From NCBI RefSeq assembly GCF_004802635.2, contig NZ_CP046052.1, forward strand, positions 1,550,001 to 1,614,000: a stretch of DNA of 64,000 bases. The letters are read 5' to 3'. Below the pieces are notes generated by a model. That model was not told where the DNA came from. It did not search any database and was given only the letters and a program-made list of their open reading frames with translations. The stretch comes from Methylocystis heyeri (GTDB taxonomy: Bacteria > Pseudomonadota > Alphaproteobacteria > Rhizobiales > Beijerinckiaceae). Of this stretch, positions 45,258 to 53,816 are shown piece after piece (the first letter of the stretch is position 1; every line of letters starts with the position of its first letter). The translations under genes were made by a program, and so were the position numbers.

Positions 45258-45403
45258 TACGTGACTCCGTAAATCGCCAACCGCACTGTTTTTGCTCGCC
45301 ACGCCGCATCGAGCCTTACCAAAGCCTGCGAATCGCGGCATAGTTGCGCTTGAAACTTAGTCCTTTTCACGGTTGCGCTTCACTTATATTTGACGATCAC
45401 ATC

Positions 45404-47053
45404 ATGAAACCCGACTCTCGCGAACTCATCGGCTATGCGTGGCGCATGCTGCGGCCATACTGGAAACTGGCGGCCTTCGCGACCGCGCTGGGCTTTGTCG
45501 ATAGTTTCGCGGCCGTGAAGCTCCTCTCGATCGTCGACAACTAGCTACACACGTCCGAGCCGGCCACTCTCGAGGTGATGCTCGCATTCGCAGGGCTGCT
45601 TATCGTCATGTTCCTCGGCGAATTTGGCGCCGGAGTCGGGCAAAGCCTTGTCGGCCAGGACATCGTCGCCGATATACGAAGGGATCTCGTGCGCAAGATC
45701 ATTCTTGCCCCGATCGATCAGCTCGAGCAGACGGAAAGGCATCGTCTCATCGCCGCATTGACTGCGGATGTCGGTCGGATCAGCGGATTCATCCGCGGCC
45801 TGGCCTATCTCATCGTCGCATCATGCGAAGCGGCGGCCTGCGCCATCTATATGGCTTATCTGTCCTGGCCGATGTTTTGCGCTGTGGCTCTGGTCGGTGT
45901 CGCGAATTATCTGGGCATTCGCGCGGCGTCGCGATTGGCTTACGCCCGCTACATGGAAGAGCGCCAGTCCGTCGACAACATTCAGAAGTCCTATCAGGCC
46001 CTGATCGACGGAGCGAAGGAGCTCCGGCTCAACCGGCGCCTGCGTTATCGGTTCTTTTATGATCAAATCGCGACCGACATCGAGCGCATTCGGGCTGCCA
46101 CGAACAGTTCCTCCGTCGGCTCTGTACTGAGCGTCGCACTGGATTCGGCATCCTTCTTCATCATGGCAGGCGCGCTGATCGGGCTGTCTGCTTGGCTCGA
46201 CAAGAGCGAGCTCGCCCAATTCATCCTGATCCTGATGTATCTCAAAGGACCTGTGGGACAGATCGTGTTGAGCTTGCCGACCTTCGATCAGTCGCTGATC
46301 TCCTTCAAGAACGTCGCCGAATTGTCGCAGAGGCTGCGCCAATCCGAAGAGGGTCTGCTCGGGTCGCAAAGCGATTCGCGCACACTCGGCGCATTCGAGA
46401 GCCTCGAATGTCGCGGTCTGCGCTTCGCCTTTCCGGTCAAGGAGGAAGTCGCGCCCTTCGTTCTCGGCCCGATCGATCTTCGCGTGAATGCGGGCGAGAC
46501 GATTTTCATCGTCGGAGAAAACGGCAGCGGCAAGACGACGCTGATCAAAGTGCTGCTGGGAATATATCCGTCACCCGACGGCCAGATCTTTCTCAACGGC
46601 GTCTGCATTGACGACTCCAACCGCGACCACTATCGCCAGTATTTCTCGGCGATCTTTTTCGACTTCCACCTGTTCGCGCGGCTGACGGGAGTGGAGGAAA
46701 CGGATGAAGACGAAGTTCGCGCGCATCTTACGCGTCTCGACATCGCGCATAAGACATCCTTTCACGACGGCGCGTTTTCGACTCTCGACCTCTCGGCCGG
46801 CCAGCGCAAACGGCTGGCGTTGATCGTAACCTATCTCGAAAAACGCCCGGTCGTCGTTCTCGACGAATGGGCCGCGGAACAGGACCCTACGTTCCGGCGC
46901 ATTTTCTATCGCGAGATTCTGCCGGAAATGAAACGAAAGGGAAAAACGCTGATCGTCGTCTCGCATGACGATCGCTATTTCGACGCCGCCGACAGAATTC
47001 TAAAGATCAAGGACGGAAAGATCGTCGAAGCCGCGGCCGCCACGTCTGCATAG
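45404..47053 (+). pseudogene. Cyclic-peptide ABC exporter (SyrD/PvdE-like) with in-frame amber stop
   Basis: One frame encodes a fused membrane domain and ATPase of about 549 residues, but a TAG at 45542-45544 interrupts it after 46 codons (V-D-N-stop-L-H-T-S-E). The frame is otherwise intact: helices (MLAFAGLLIVMFLGEFGAG, FIMAGALIGLSAWL), Walker A VGENGSGKTT, signature DLSAGQRKRL, Walker B VVVLDEWAAEQDP. The D-E-W-A-A-E-Q-D-P block and size fit the cyclic-peptide exporters SyrD, PvdE and YojI. An alternative start at 45575 would give a protein without its first helix. So it may be a young pseudogene, a sequence error, or read through. No peptide synthetase lies in the window. Confidence 0.8.
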
Positions 47054-47938
47054 ATGCGGCGCTATCGCCTGAAACTGCGCCATCATCACTGAAATCGATC
47101 GGAAATTTGGGGGCTTCCTTCCAGAATGGCTCCGTCATTCTGTTTAACCAGCCAAGCCAATAACGGCGCCGAACCCTGATCGGGTTCTGGTTCGGTTCGC
47201 GCTTGGTCACCCCGTCTCGCACGCGGCGGCATTTCGGCAGATCAACGAGCATAACGCCCACAACTGCCGCGCGACCGGGTACCTTTGGCGGCCCGGCGCC
47301 GAATTTATCGGCGAAATCCTCGACTTAATGTGGTTCTGATCCGCATCGCGGCGAATAGTCCATAATGAAAATATAAATGACTATAAATACACGGGTTCGG
47401 CGCTCTCTGCCGCGCTTGTGGAAAGGGCGCCGGCAGGCAACCGCAGAAACTTCCAGAGCTACTCATATCTATCTGTTATTAGATTAGTTGTGAGAGCATT
47501 GTGGCTCTAATGTCACAGCGATATGGAATCCTTAGGCGGCTCTCGGACCGTATAGTTCAGCCTGTCGAAGCCGTTATTCTGCAGGTTATGCCGTAACGAT
47601 TTATTTACATTTAGATCTTTGTCGCAAGAAGCGCCAAAGGGGCTGTTGCTTCGACAAAATGTGGCTTTATGTCAGCACCTTACTTAAATGCTCGCAGCGC
47701 CCGCCTGAAGGGCGCAAGCTCCGCGCGCGAGTCCTGAATTGTACGTTTTATGCCCTGTTGGGCTGAAAACGTACAAATGGCCCAAACATTCATCAGCGCG
47801 TCCCAAGCGAATGAATTTCGCCTGTTACGCGGAGCGGCTCCGTCCTCAAAAAAACATAATGGAACGAGCGCCCGAGCCCGCGCACCCTTGTCACGTTGGC
47901 GAACCTAGCGCTTCGCGACTGAATCAAGGGGAGTTTTC
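47054..47938. other. Long intergenic region before the second two-barrel porin
   Basis: About 885 bp, AT-rich in its middle (47340-47660). One protein-like stretch on the plus strand ends at TGA 47337 (reading H-N-A-H-N-C-R-A-T-G-Y-L-W-R-P-G-A-E-F) and may be a gene remnant. A long hairpin is listed separately. No complete gene was found. Confidence 0.45.
47739..47776. repeat. Nested hairpin upstream of the porin gene
   Basis: TTGTACGTTTT (47739-47749) pairs exactly with AAAACGTACAA (47766-47776). Inside, GCCC (47752-47755) pairs with GGGC (47760-47763) around TGTT. The result is one long stem with a small internal bulge and a tetraloop, about 160 bp before the porin start. It may be a leader RNA structure or an operator. 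Confidence 0.6.
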
Positions 47939-50383
47939 ATGCCTAGAGGGGCAATATCCTGGGCCGCGTTGCTGGTGGCGCTGCCGAGCGTCGCATTGGC
48001 GGCCGACCTGCCGAAAACCAAGGCGCCGCCGGTCGCGCCGCCGCTGATGTTCTCGTGGGACGGCGTTTATGTCGGCGCGATGGTCGGCTACGGCTTCAGC
48101 ACCGTCAATGAGACCGGCTTCGATCCTTATCCGGCGGGCTTCGTCCCGAACCTCACGGGTCCCGGCGGCTTCCAGCAGAGCTATTCCCCGCGCGGCCTCC
48201 AGACCGGCGCGCATGTCGGCTATCTGAAGCAGTTCGGCCATTTCGTTCTCGGCGCCGAAGCCGACGTCGATTACGCCACCAACCATACGGCCAAGACCGT
48301 CTACGGCGGTTCGCTCAATTTCGCGATGCCGGGCGGCTATGCGCCGTTCCAGACCAGCATGCAGGACAATTGGCGCGTTTCGGTGGTCGGCAAAGCCGGC
48401 TACGCCGACGACCGCGCCCTCTACTATGCTTTGGGCGGCGTGGTGAACGGCGGGAACTCGGTCCAGCACAATTTCTGGGGTCAGCCGACGGCCTTCACGT
48501 CGTTCGGCTATACGACCATGATCCCGAACAACGACATCAACAACATCGAGCGCTTCGGCTGGACCGTCGGCGGCGGCGTGGAATACGCCTTCACCGACCA
48601 GTGGTCCGCCAATCTCGAATATCGCCACAACGACTTCGGCTCCGCGACCGTCACTTCGACCGGCAACCAGCAGGTCGGTATCGGCCCGAACAGCCTGGCG
48701 CCGGGAGGCATTTTCGGCCTGACCTACAAGGTCCGCGAGACCGAGGACAACATCCGCCTCGGCATCAACTATCACATCGGCGCTCCGGAAGCTCCGGTCC
48801 TCGCCGAGGCGGCTCCCAAAGGCCCGACCGCTCCCAAAGCCGCCGCCGAGCCGCCGCCCCCGCCGGACCCGAGCTTCATCGGCCGCCTCTATCACGCCTA
48901 TAAGGACGAATGGGGTCTCGGAACGCCGGCGGACGACCCGTCCGCCCCGCCCAGCCGGCGCGCCTATTTCCCGCCGGCGCCAGTCACCACCGGACCCTAC
49001 CCCTTCACGGAATGGCCTTTCGGCGGCGCGAATGCGATCGGCGCGACCGTGCCCAATTCGGTCGACAGCCCGCTCATGAAGGCTCTGGCCCCTACCGCGG
49101 TCGGCCAGTGGCTGAACGACAATCACATCCAGATCTACGGCTGGGTCAATCCTGGCTTCAACATCTCCAACACGCATACGCTGCCGGGCCAGATCACGGG
49201 CGGCAACTTCCCCGCCGCTTACTCCTATCAGCCCAATGTGCTGCAACTCGACCAGATCGTGACGATCATCGAGCGTCTGCCCGATACGGTTCAGCAGGAT
49301 CACATCGACTGGGGCTTCCGCCTCTCGCCGCTCTATGGCGAAACCTATCGCTACACCACGGCGGACGGCTTCTTCTCCAAGCAGCTGCAGAAATGGAACC
49401 TCTTCGCCGGCTATGACGCCCCGATGATCTACGGCGAATTGTACATACCGAAAATCATGGAAGGCCTGTTGCTGCGCCTCGGACGCTACATTTCGGTTCC
49501 GGATACGGAAGCGCAGCTGGCGCCCAACAACTATATGTATTCGCACTCGATGACCTACGGCTACGACAACTACACCAACACCGGCCTCATCGGCACCTTG
49601 CAGGTGACGAAGAACTGGATGGTGCAAGCGGGCATTACCATCGGCACCGACTCGATGCTGTGGAATGCGCGCAACGTCCACTACAACGCGCTTCCCGCCG
49701 GCGCGCCTTACAGCCTGCTGCCAGGCGTGTGGCAGACGGTTCCGGGCGGCATCTTCATGGCGGGCCAATCTGCCTATTGGGGCCAGAACGACCCCGGCGT
49801 GAAGCCGAGCTTCACGGGATGTATCCGTTATCAGTCGGACGACGCCTATAACGCGATCTATTCCTGCGCCAACTCGATCAACAACGGAACCTTCGGCTAC
49901 AACAACCTCCAGCAGTTCACGACGACGGCCTACCACAAGTTCAACGAGGACTGGCACATCACCTTCGAGTTCTGGCACATGCACGAACTCAACACGCCGA
50001 ACGCCGCCTCGCCCTTCTATGGCGCCTCGCCGTATATGTTCTTCAACCTCACCAACGGCCCGAATCCCGCGCAGTGCGTTAGCAGCCTGAACCCGACCTG
50101 CACTTCGCGTGAATGGTCGATCCTCAGCTACCTGAACTGGAAGTTCTCGCCGCAGGACAACATTTCCTGGCGCGCCGAATATTTCAACGACATCACCGGC
50201 CAGCGCACGGGTTACAAGACGAGCTACTTCAACTACGCGATGGGCTGGCAGCACTGGCTGACCCCGACCATCACGATCCGTCCCGAGGTGGCTTTCTACA
50301 ACTCGCTGAAGACGCCGGCCTTCTCGAACGGCACGCAGAGCCACGCCACGATCTTCTCTGCGGATCTGATCTGGCACTACTAG
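47939..50383 (+). CDS. Two-barrel outer-membrane protein: Omp25-like barrel fused to BBP2-type porin (paralogue)
   Basis: An 814-residue exported protein with AAGGGGAG before the ATG. Signal peptide MPRGAISWAALLVALPSVA; mature start A-D-L-P-K-T-K-A-P. Residues about 25-280 form the small barrel (FSWDGVYVGAMVGYGF, FVLGAEADVDYATNH, KAGYADDRALYYALGG, YAFTDQWSANLEYRHNDFG). The same junction, DPSFIGRLYHAYKDEWGLG, leads to the BBP2-type porin (IQIYGWVNPGFNIS, FRLSPLYGETYRY, YISVPDTEAQLAPNNYMY, ending in SADLIWHY). It is a clear paralogue of 41768-44227 over its full length, with loops differing. A hairpin terminator and a P-II gene follow. Confidence 0.85.
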   Translation: MPRGAISWAALLVALPSVALAADLPKTKAPPVAPPLMFSWDGVYVGAMVGYGFSTVNETGFDPYPAGFVPNLTGPGGFQQSYSPRGLQTGAHVGYLKQFGHFVLGAEADVDYATNHTAKTVYGGSLNFAMPGGYAPFQTSMQDNWRVSVVGKAGYADDRALYYALGGVVNGGNSVQHNFWGQPTAFTSFGYTTMIPNNDINNIERFGWTVGGGVEYAFTDQWSANLEYRHNDFGSATVTSTGNQQVGIGPNSLAPGGIFGLTYKVRETEDNIRLGINYHIGAPEAPVLAEAAPKGPTAPKAAAEPPPPPDPSFIGRLYHAYKDEWGLGTPADDPSAPPSRRAYFPPAPVTTGPYPFTEWPFGGANAIGATVPNSVDSPLMKALAPTAVGQWLNDNHIQIYGWVNPGFNISNTHTLPGQITGGNFPAAYSYQPNVLQLDQIVTIIERLPDTVQQDHIDWGFRLSPLYGETYRYTTADGFFSKQLQKWNLFAGYDAPMIYGELYIPKIMEGLLLRLGRYISVPDTEAQLAPNNYMYSHSMTYGYDNYTNTGLIGTLQVTKNWMVQAGITIGTDSMLWNARNVHYNALPAGAPYSLLPGVWQTVPGGIFMAGQSAYWGQNDPGVKPSFTGCIRYQSDDAYNAIYSCANSINNGTFGYNNLQQFTTTAYHKFNEDWHITFEFWHMHELNTPNAASPFYGASPYMFFNLTNGPNPAQCVSSLNPTCTSREWSILSYLNWKFSPQDNISWRAEYFNDITGQRTGYKTSYFNYAMGWQHWLTPTITIRPEVAFYNSLKTPAFSNGTQSHATIFSADLIWHY

Positions 50384-50439
50384 GCCGGACAGGCTCAGGC
50401 TCGGCCTGATCGCAGACGCGGGCTGAAAGGCTGCAGACG

Positions 50440-50463
50440 CGGCGGCATAGAGATATGCCGCCG
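50440..50463 (+). terminator. Hairpin terminator after the second two-barrel porin
   Basis: CGGCGGCATA (50440-50449) pairs with TATGCCGCCG (50454-50463) around GAGA and is followed by TTTCTTATT. It lies 57 bp after the stop codon. Confidence 0.75.
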
Positions 50464-50672
50464 TTTCTTATTCAGAATAAATGATGCGAAGATTACATTT
50501 GGAGAGTTCTAAAGCAGAATCCCGCAAATCAATTCGGCGTGTTTGCCGCAGCCTAGAATTATGACGGCGCGGGAACGGTTTTTTTAGTTGTTTACGTTAT
50601 CACTATTGTCCAGAATTACCCTAGGGATTCAGCGTCGCCAGATTAGACCTGTTCCAGCCGAGGGGAACGATA

Positions 50673-51011
50673 ATGAAGTGCGTCGTCGCCATCATCCGCC
50701 CTTTCAAGCTCATCGAAATCAAGGACGCCCTTCTGAAGGCCGGAGTCGCGGGTTTGACCGTCACCGAGGTCCGCGGATACGGACGCCAGAGGGGCCACAC
50801 GGACATCTACCGGGGCGCCGAATACACGGCCAATTTCATTCCAAAACTCAAACTGGAAGTGGTCGTGCCGAGCGAGTCGGTGGAAATCGCCATCGAGGCG
50901 ATTCTCTCCGTCGCACACACCGGCGCCCATGGCGACGGCAAGATTTTTGTCTTTACGATGGATCAGGTCGTTCGCATCCGAACGCGGGAACGCGACAAGG
51001 AAGCGGTCTGA
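50673..51011 (+). CDS. glnK: Third P-II nitrogen regulatory protein
   Basis: A 112-residue P-II protein starting MKCVVAIIRPFKLIEIKDAL, T-loop [21 protein letters not shown] with Tyr51 present, signature HGDGKIFVFTMDQVVRIRTRE. Compared with the first copy, GQIGDGK reads GAHGDGK and the C terminus is R-E-R-D-K-E-A-V. No amtB or glnA lies next to it; the neighbour upstream is a porin and downstream a convergent kinase, so the usual operon partner is missing. It may control a different target or act as the general GlnB. Confidence 0.95.
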   Translation: MKCVVAIIRPFKLIEIKDALLKAGVAGLTVTEVRGYGRQRGHTDIYRGAEYTANFIPKLKLEVVVPSESVEIAIEAILSVAHTGAHGDGKIFVFTMDQVVRIRTRERDKEAV

Positions 51012-51066
51012 GCGCTTCATGGCGTAAGCCGACCGGCTTTTGCACGCCATGCGCCGGACCGATGGA

Positions 51067-52647
51067 TCACGCTGCGTCGGCCTCGGGGTCGATCGCGCTT
51101 TGATTCGCAGTCACGACGCGCGGCAACGATATGGTGAAGCGAGTCCCCTGATTTTCCTCGCTTTCGACGTCGATGCTTCCCCCATGCAGTTCGGCGACGA
51201 GCTTCGCCAGAAACAGGCCTATTCCAGCCCCGACGATGCCGCCGACGTTGGAGCCGCGATGGTAGCGCTCGAACAGGCGCTCCTGATCCTTCTTCGGGAT
51301 GCCGATGCCTTTGTCCTCCACCGACGCCGACAGGACGTCTCCGGTCAGTGAGGCGCTGACCCCGACCCATCCGCCCCCGGGAGAATATTTCACCGCATTG
51401 CCGATGAGGTTGCTGAAGACCTGATAGAGAAGGTTCCTGTCGCCGTCGATCCGCATCGGTTCATAACCGAGCTCCTCGCAGATTACGGCGTTGGGCGAGA
51501 TTTCGCGATGAAGCTTGCAGACCTCGTGCAAAAGCGCCCGCATGTCGAACTCCTGGGGATGGAAATAGAGTTCGGGATTCATGTCCACCAGCCGGCAGGA
51601 GCTGAGCAGCCTGTCGATCATGACGCTCATGCGTTTGACGGCGACCCTGATCTTGCGGGCGCGGGCCACGACGTCGTCCGGCGAAGAGTCCTTGGCGTTG
51701 ATCAGTCTTTGCGCGTGCCCGTCGATCAGGGCCATGGGCGTGCGAAACTCATGCGACGCCATGGAGATGAAGTTGCGCTGCTGCCCGCTGAGCATGCGCT
51801 CGTGGGCGAGCTTTTCCTCCAGCATCGAGGCCTGCGAGGCGAGCCCGCGCTGCCCTAGCCGAAGCTCGACTGCATTGGCCCGGAAAACGCTCACCGATCG
51901 GGCCATGTCGCCGAGTTCGTCGGCTCGCTCGCCCCCTGAGATTTCGATGTCCATCTCGCCCCCGGCCAGCCGCCGCATGACACGCGAAAGATCTCGCAGC
52001 GGCAGGCTCACCTTGCGGGTGATGTAAAGCAGCAGGGCAAGACCGGTGAGGCAGCTGAAGATGATGGCGCCCCGGATGAATTGCCAGGCCTCGAGTATCG
52101 CGGCGCCCGCGCGATCTCCCGCTTCTTGCGCGCGCAGATTGTTGCGTTCGCTGAGTTGCTCCAGCTGCTCGCTCGCCTGCGCGAAAGTCTTGCGGGACGC
52201 AGCGAGATATATGGCTCTCGCGCCTGCCGAGTCCTGCGCCGCCAGCAGATTGAGCGCGCGGTCGAACTCCGCGCGGTAGTCGCCCCAGCTCCGTTTGAAG
52301 CGCGTATATTCCGCGATCTCCGGACCGTCGTGGGCGATGGCTTCGAAGTTCCTTTCCGAACGCGCGATATCCTCGTCGAGCCGATCGCGCTCCTGCTTGA
52401 GCCCCGCCGCGTCCGCGTTCGGCGGAGAAAGGAGAAAGGCCCCTTCGAGCGCCCTGAAATCGGAGGTGTAATTGCTCAGATCGCCGATATAACGCGTCGT
52501 CTTGAGCCAACGCTCACGTATTTCGATCGATTCCTCGTTGAAACCCTCGAGCCGCGCCAGGCCGAAGAGGCCAAAGCCGATAAGAATGCAGAGCAGCGCC
52601 AAAAAAGAAGCGGTGAGCCGGGACCCGATCGTTTTAAATCCGCTCAC
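51067..52647 (-). CDS. Membrane histidine kinase with periplasmic helical sensor
   Basis: A 526-residue kinase. Two hydrophobic helices (ASFLALLCILIGFGLFGLA at the N terminus and GAIIFSCLTGLALLLYIT near residue 200) bracket a periplasmic all-helical sensor (about 40-190) similar to four-helix-bundle CHASE3/MCP sensors. HAMP, HisKA (H-box FISMASHEFRTPMALI) and HATPase (NLIGNAVKYS, DKGIGIPKK, GAGIGLFLAK) follow. It starts with GTG 52647 after GGGGGA. The LuxR-type response regulator gene lies 134 bp upstream on the same strand and is the likely partner. Confidence 0.9.
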   Translation of the reverse strand: MSGFKTIGSRLTASFLALLCILIGFGLFGLARLEGFNEESIEIRERWLKTTRYIGDLSNYTSDFRALEGAFLLSPPNADAAGLKQERDRLDEDIARSERNFEAIAHDGPEIAEYTRFKRSWGDYRAEFDRALNLLAAQDSAGARAIYLAASRKTFAQASEQLEQLSERNNLRAQEAGDRAGAAILEAWQFIRGAIIFSCLTGLALLLYITRKVSLPLRDLSRVMRRLAGGEMDIEISGGERADELGDMARSVSVFRANAVELRLGQRGLASQASMLEEKLAHERMLSGQQRNFISMASHEFRTPMALIDGHAQRLINAKDSSPDDVVARARKIRVAVKRMSVMIDRLLSSCRLVDMNPELYFHPQEFDMRALLHEVCKLHREISPNAVICEELGYEPMRIDGDRNLLYQVFSNLIGNAVKYSPGGGWVGVSASLTGDVLSASVEDKGIGIPKKDQERLFERYHRGSNVGGIVGAGIGLFLAKLVAELHGGSIDVESEENQGTRFTISLPRVVTANQSAIDPEADAA

Positions 52648-52693
52648 ATCCGTCCCCCAGTCGCCTGCCGATCGACCCTGCTCCAGGTCGGCG

Positions 52694-52727
52694 CGGGGGC
52701 CGGAAGCGTCTCGCCCCCGTTTTTTTT
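52694..52727 (+). terminator. Hairpin with T8 tract between regulator and kinase genes
   Basis: CGGGGGC (52694-52700) pairs with GCCCCCG (52713-52719), followed by eight T on the plus strand. The two genes around it are on the minus strand, so a plus-strand antisense or a double-strand role is possible. It could limit co-transcription of kinase with regulator. Confidence 0.45.
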
Positions 52728-52780
52728 CAAATTCTATGCTTCAGCTCCCGTCCAGGAAAGAGGCGAGCCCGCCGCGGCTT

Positions 52781-53461
52781 TCAGGGCTCGATGAAGCCTG
52801 CGACCGTGGCTTTCACCGCGGCCTGGATGCGGGTGGCGACGCCAAGCTTGTCGCGGGCGTTGTTGAGGTGGAAATGCACCGTGCGCTCGGTGATCGACAT
52901 GATCGCGCCGATGTCCTCGGTGGTCTTTCCGCGCGCGGCCCACATCAGCGCCTCGATCTCCCTGTCGTTCAGATCGCATTGGGACTTCCAGACGTTCAGC
53001 CGGGCGACGCCTTTGAGCCGGGCGTCGATAATGGCGTGAAGAACGTCGAAATCGACCGGTTTGGCGATGTAGTCGTCAGCGCCGAGGCGCCGCCCCTTGA
53101 GCTCGTCCTCACGACCGTTGAGCGCGGTGAGGAAAATAAAGGGAACCCGGGCGAAGCGGGGCGCATGCTCGTTCAGCGCCTCCAATACCTCCAGCCCGCT
53201 CATGGACGGCAGGTTGATGTCCGACAGAATGACGTCGGGCTTGGCCTTCAGCAGCAGCGACAGGCCCTGCTGGCCGTCATGCGCCAGCAGGACCCGAAAG
53301 CCGCGGCTTTCGAGCTCCTCGCCGATCAGCGCCGCCATATCGCGGTCATCCTCCAGGCAAAGGACGGTCGCCGGGTTTAAGGCGACGAGGCGGGGCTTGG
53401 GATGCGGCGACGCGCCAGACGCAGGCTTTTCGGTCGCCACGGATAGAGAGGCTTTAACCAT
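52781..53461 (-). CDS. LuxR/FixJ-type response regulator
   Basis: A 226-residue regulator. An unusual N-terminal extension of about 30 residues (MVKASLSVATEKPASGASPH) precedes a receiver with acidic residues LEDDRD, phospho-acceptor Asp in VILSDINLPSMSG and conserved Lys in YIAKPVDF. The C terminus is a LuxR-type HTH (LNDREIEALMWAARGKTTEDIGAIM, then TVHFHLNNARDKLGV). It likely responds to the kinase downstream (51067-52647). No porin or efflux gene lies directly on its strand downstream. Confidence 0.88.
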   Translation of the reverse strand: MVKASLSVATEKPASGASPHPKPRLVALNPATVLCLEDDRDMAALIGEELESRGFRVLLAHDGQQGLSLLLKAKPDVILSDINLPSMSGLEVLEALNEHAPRFARVPFIFLTALNGREDELKGRRLGADDYIAKPVDFDVLHAIIDARLKGVARLNVWKSQCDLNDREIEALMWAARGKTTEDIGAIMSITERTVHFHLNNARDKLGVATRIQAAVKATVAGFIEP

Positions 53462-53816
53462 TCGATGCCCGTATACTTGGGAGGCGGCATTGATGCGGCG
53501 CCTCTTCGCATCGTCGAACTAAACGGGCGCCACATAAAAACGCCATTCCTAATTCGCTGATTTCCCTATCCTATTAATTCCATATCAATAACTTTTGCTG
53601 ACAGAACAGGCATCTGTCAACTCGATTCCCCTGCGAGCCGGGCCGCCTCCCTGCAGGCAAAAAGCCCGGCATCCCGCGGCATCGACCGGGAAGCCGGAAC
53701 AAAACAGATACTGCCGGGCGATATGAAAGCCCGGCAGTCTGTAATGTTCATATATGTTTCCTGACCAGCATATTGCCGGGCTGACGCCAAACCGCAGGCA
53801 GGGCGGCGCCCCCTGG
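53462..53816. other. Intergenic region between the regulator and the RND operon
   Basis: About 355 bp. A hairpin at 53711-53737 is listed separately. No gene is seen. Confidence 0.4.
53711..53737 (-). terminator. Hairpin terminator after the CzcA-like gene
   Basis: CTGCCGGGC (53711-53719) pairs with GCCCGGCAG (53729-53737). On the minus strand it comes 80 bp after the stop of the RND pump and is followed by a short T-rich run (CTGTTTTGTT). Confidence 0.6.

Noticed and set aside
45404-47053. Pyrrolysine or other recoding of the TAG
   Set aside because: No sign of such coding in this kind of organism and no downstream structure; an ordinary nonsense mutation or sequence error is simpler.
50460-50672. 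Sigma-54 promoter before the third P-II gene
   Set aside because: A GG-N10-GC match (CGGCGT-N5-CCGCA) exists but agrees poorly with TGGCAC-N5-TTGC, so it is not listed.
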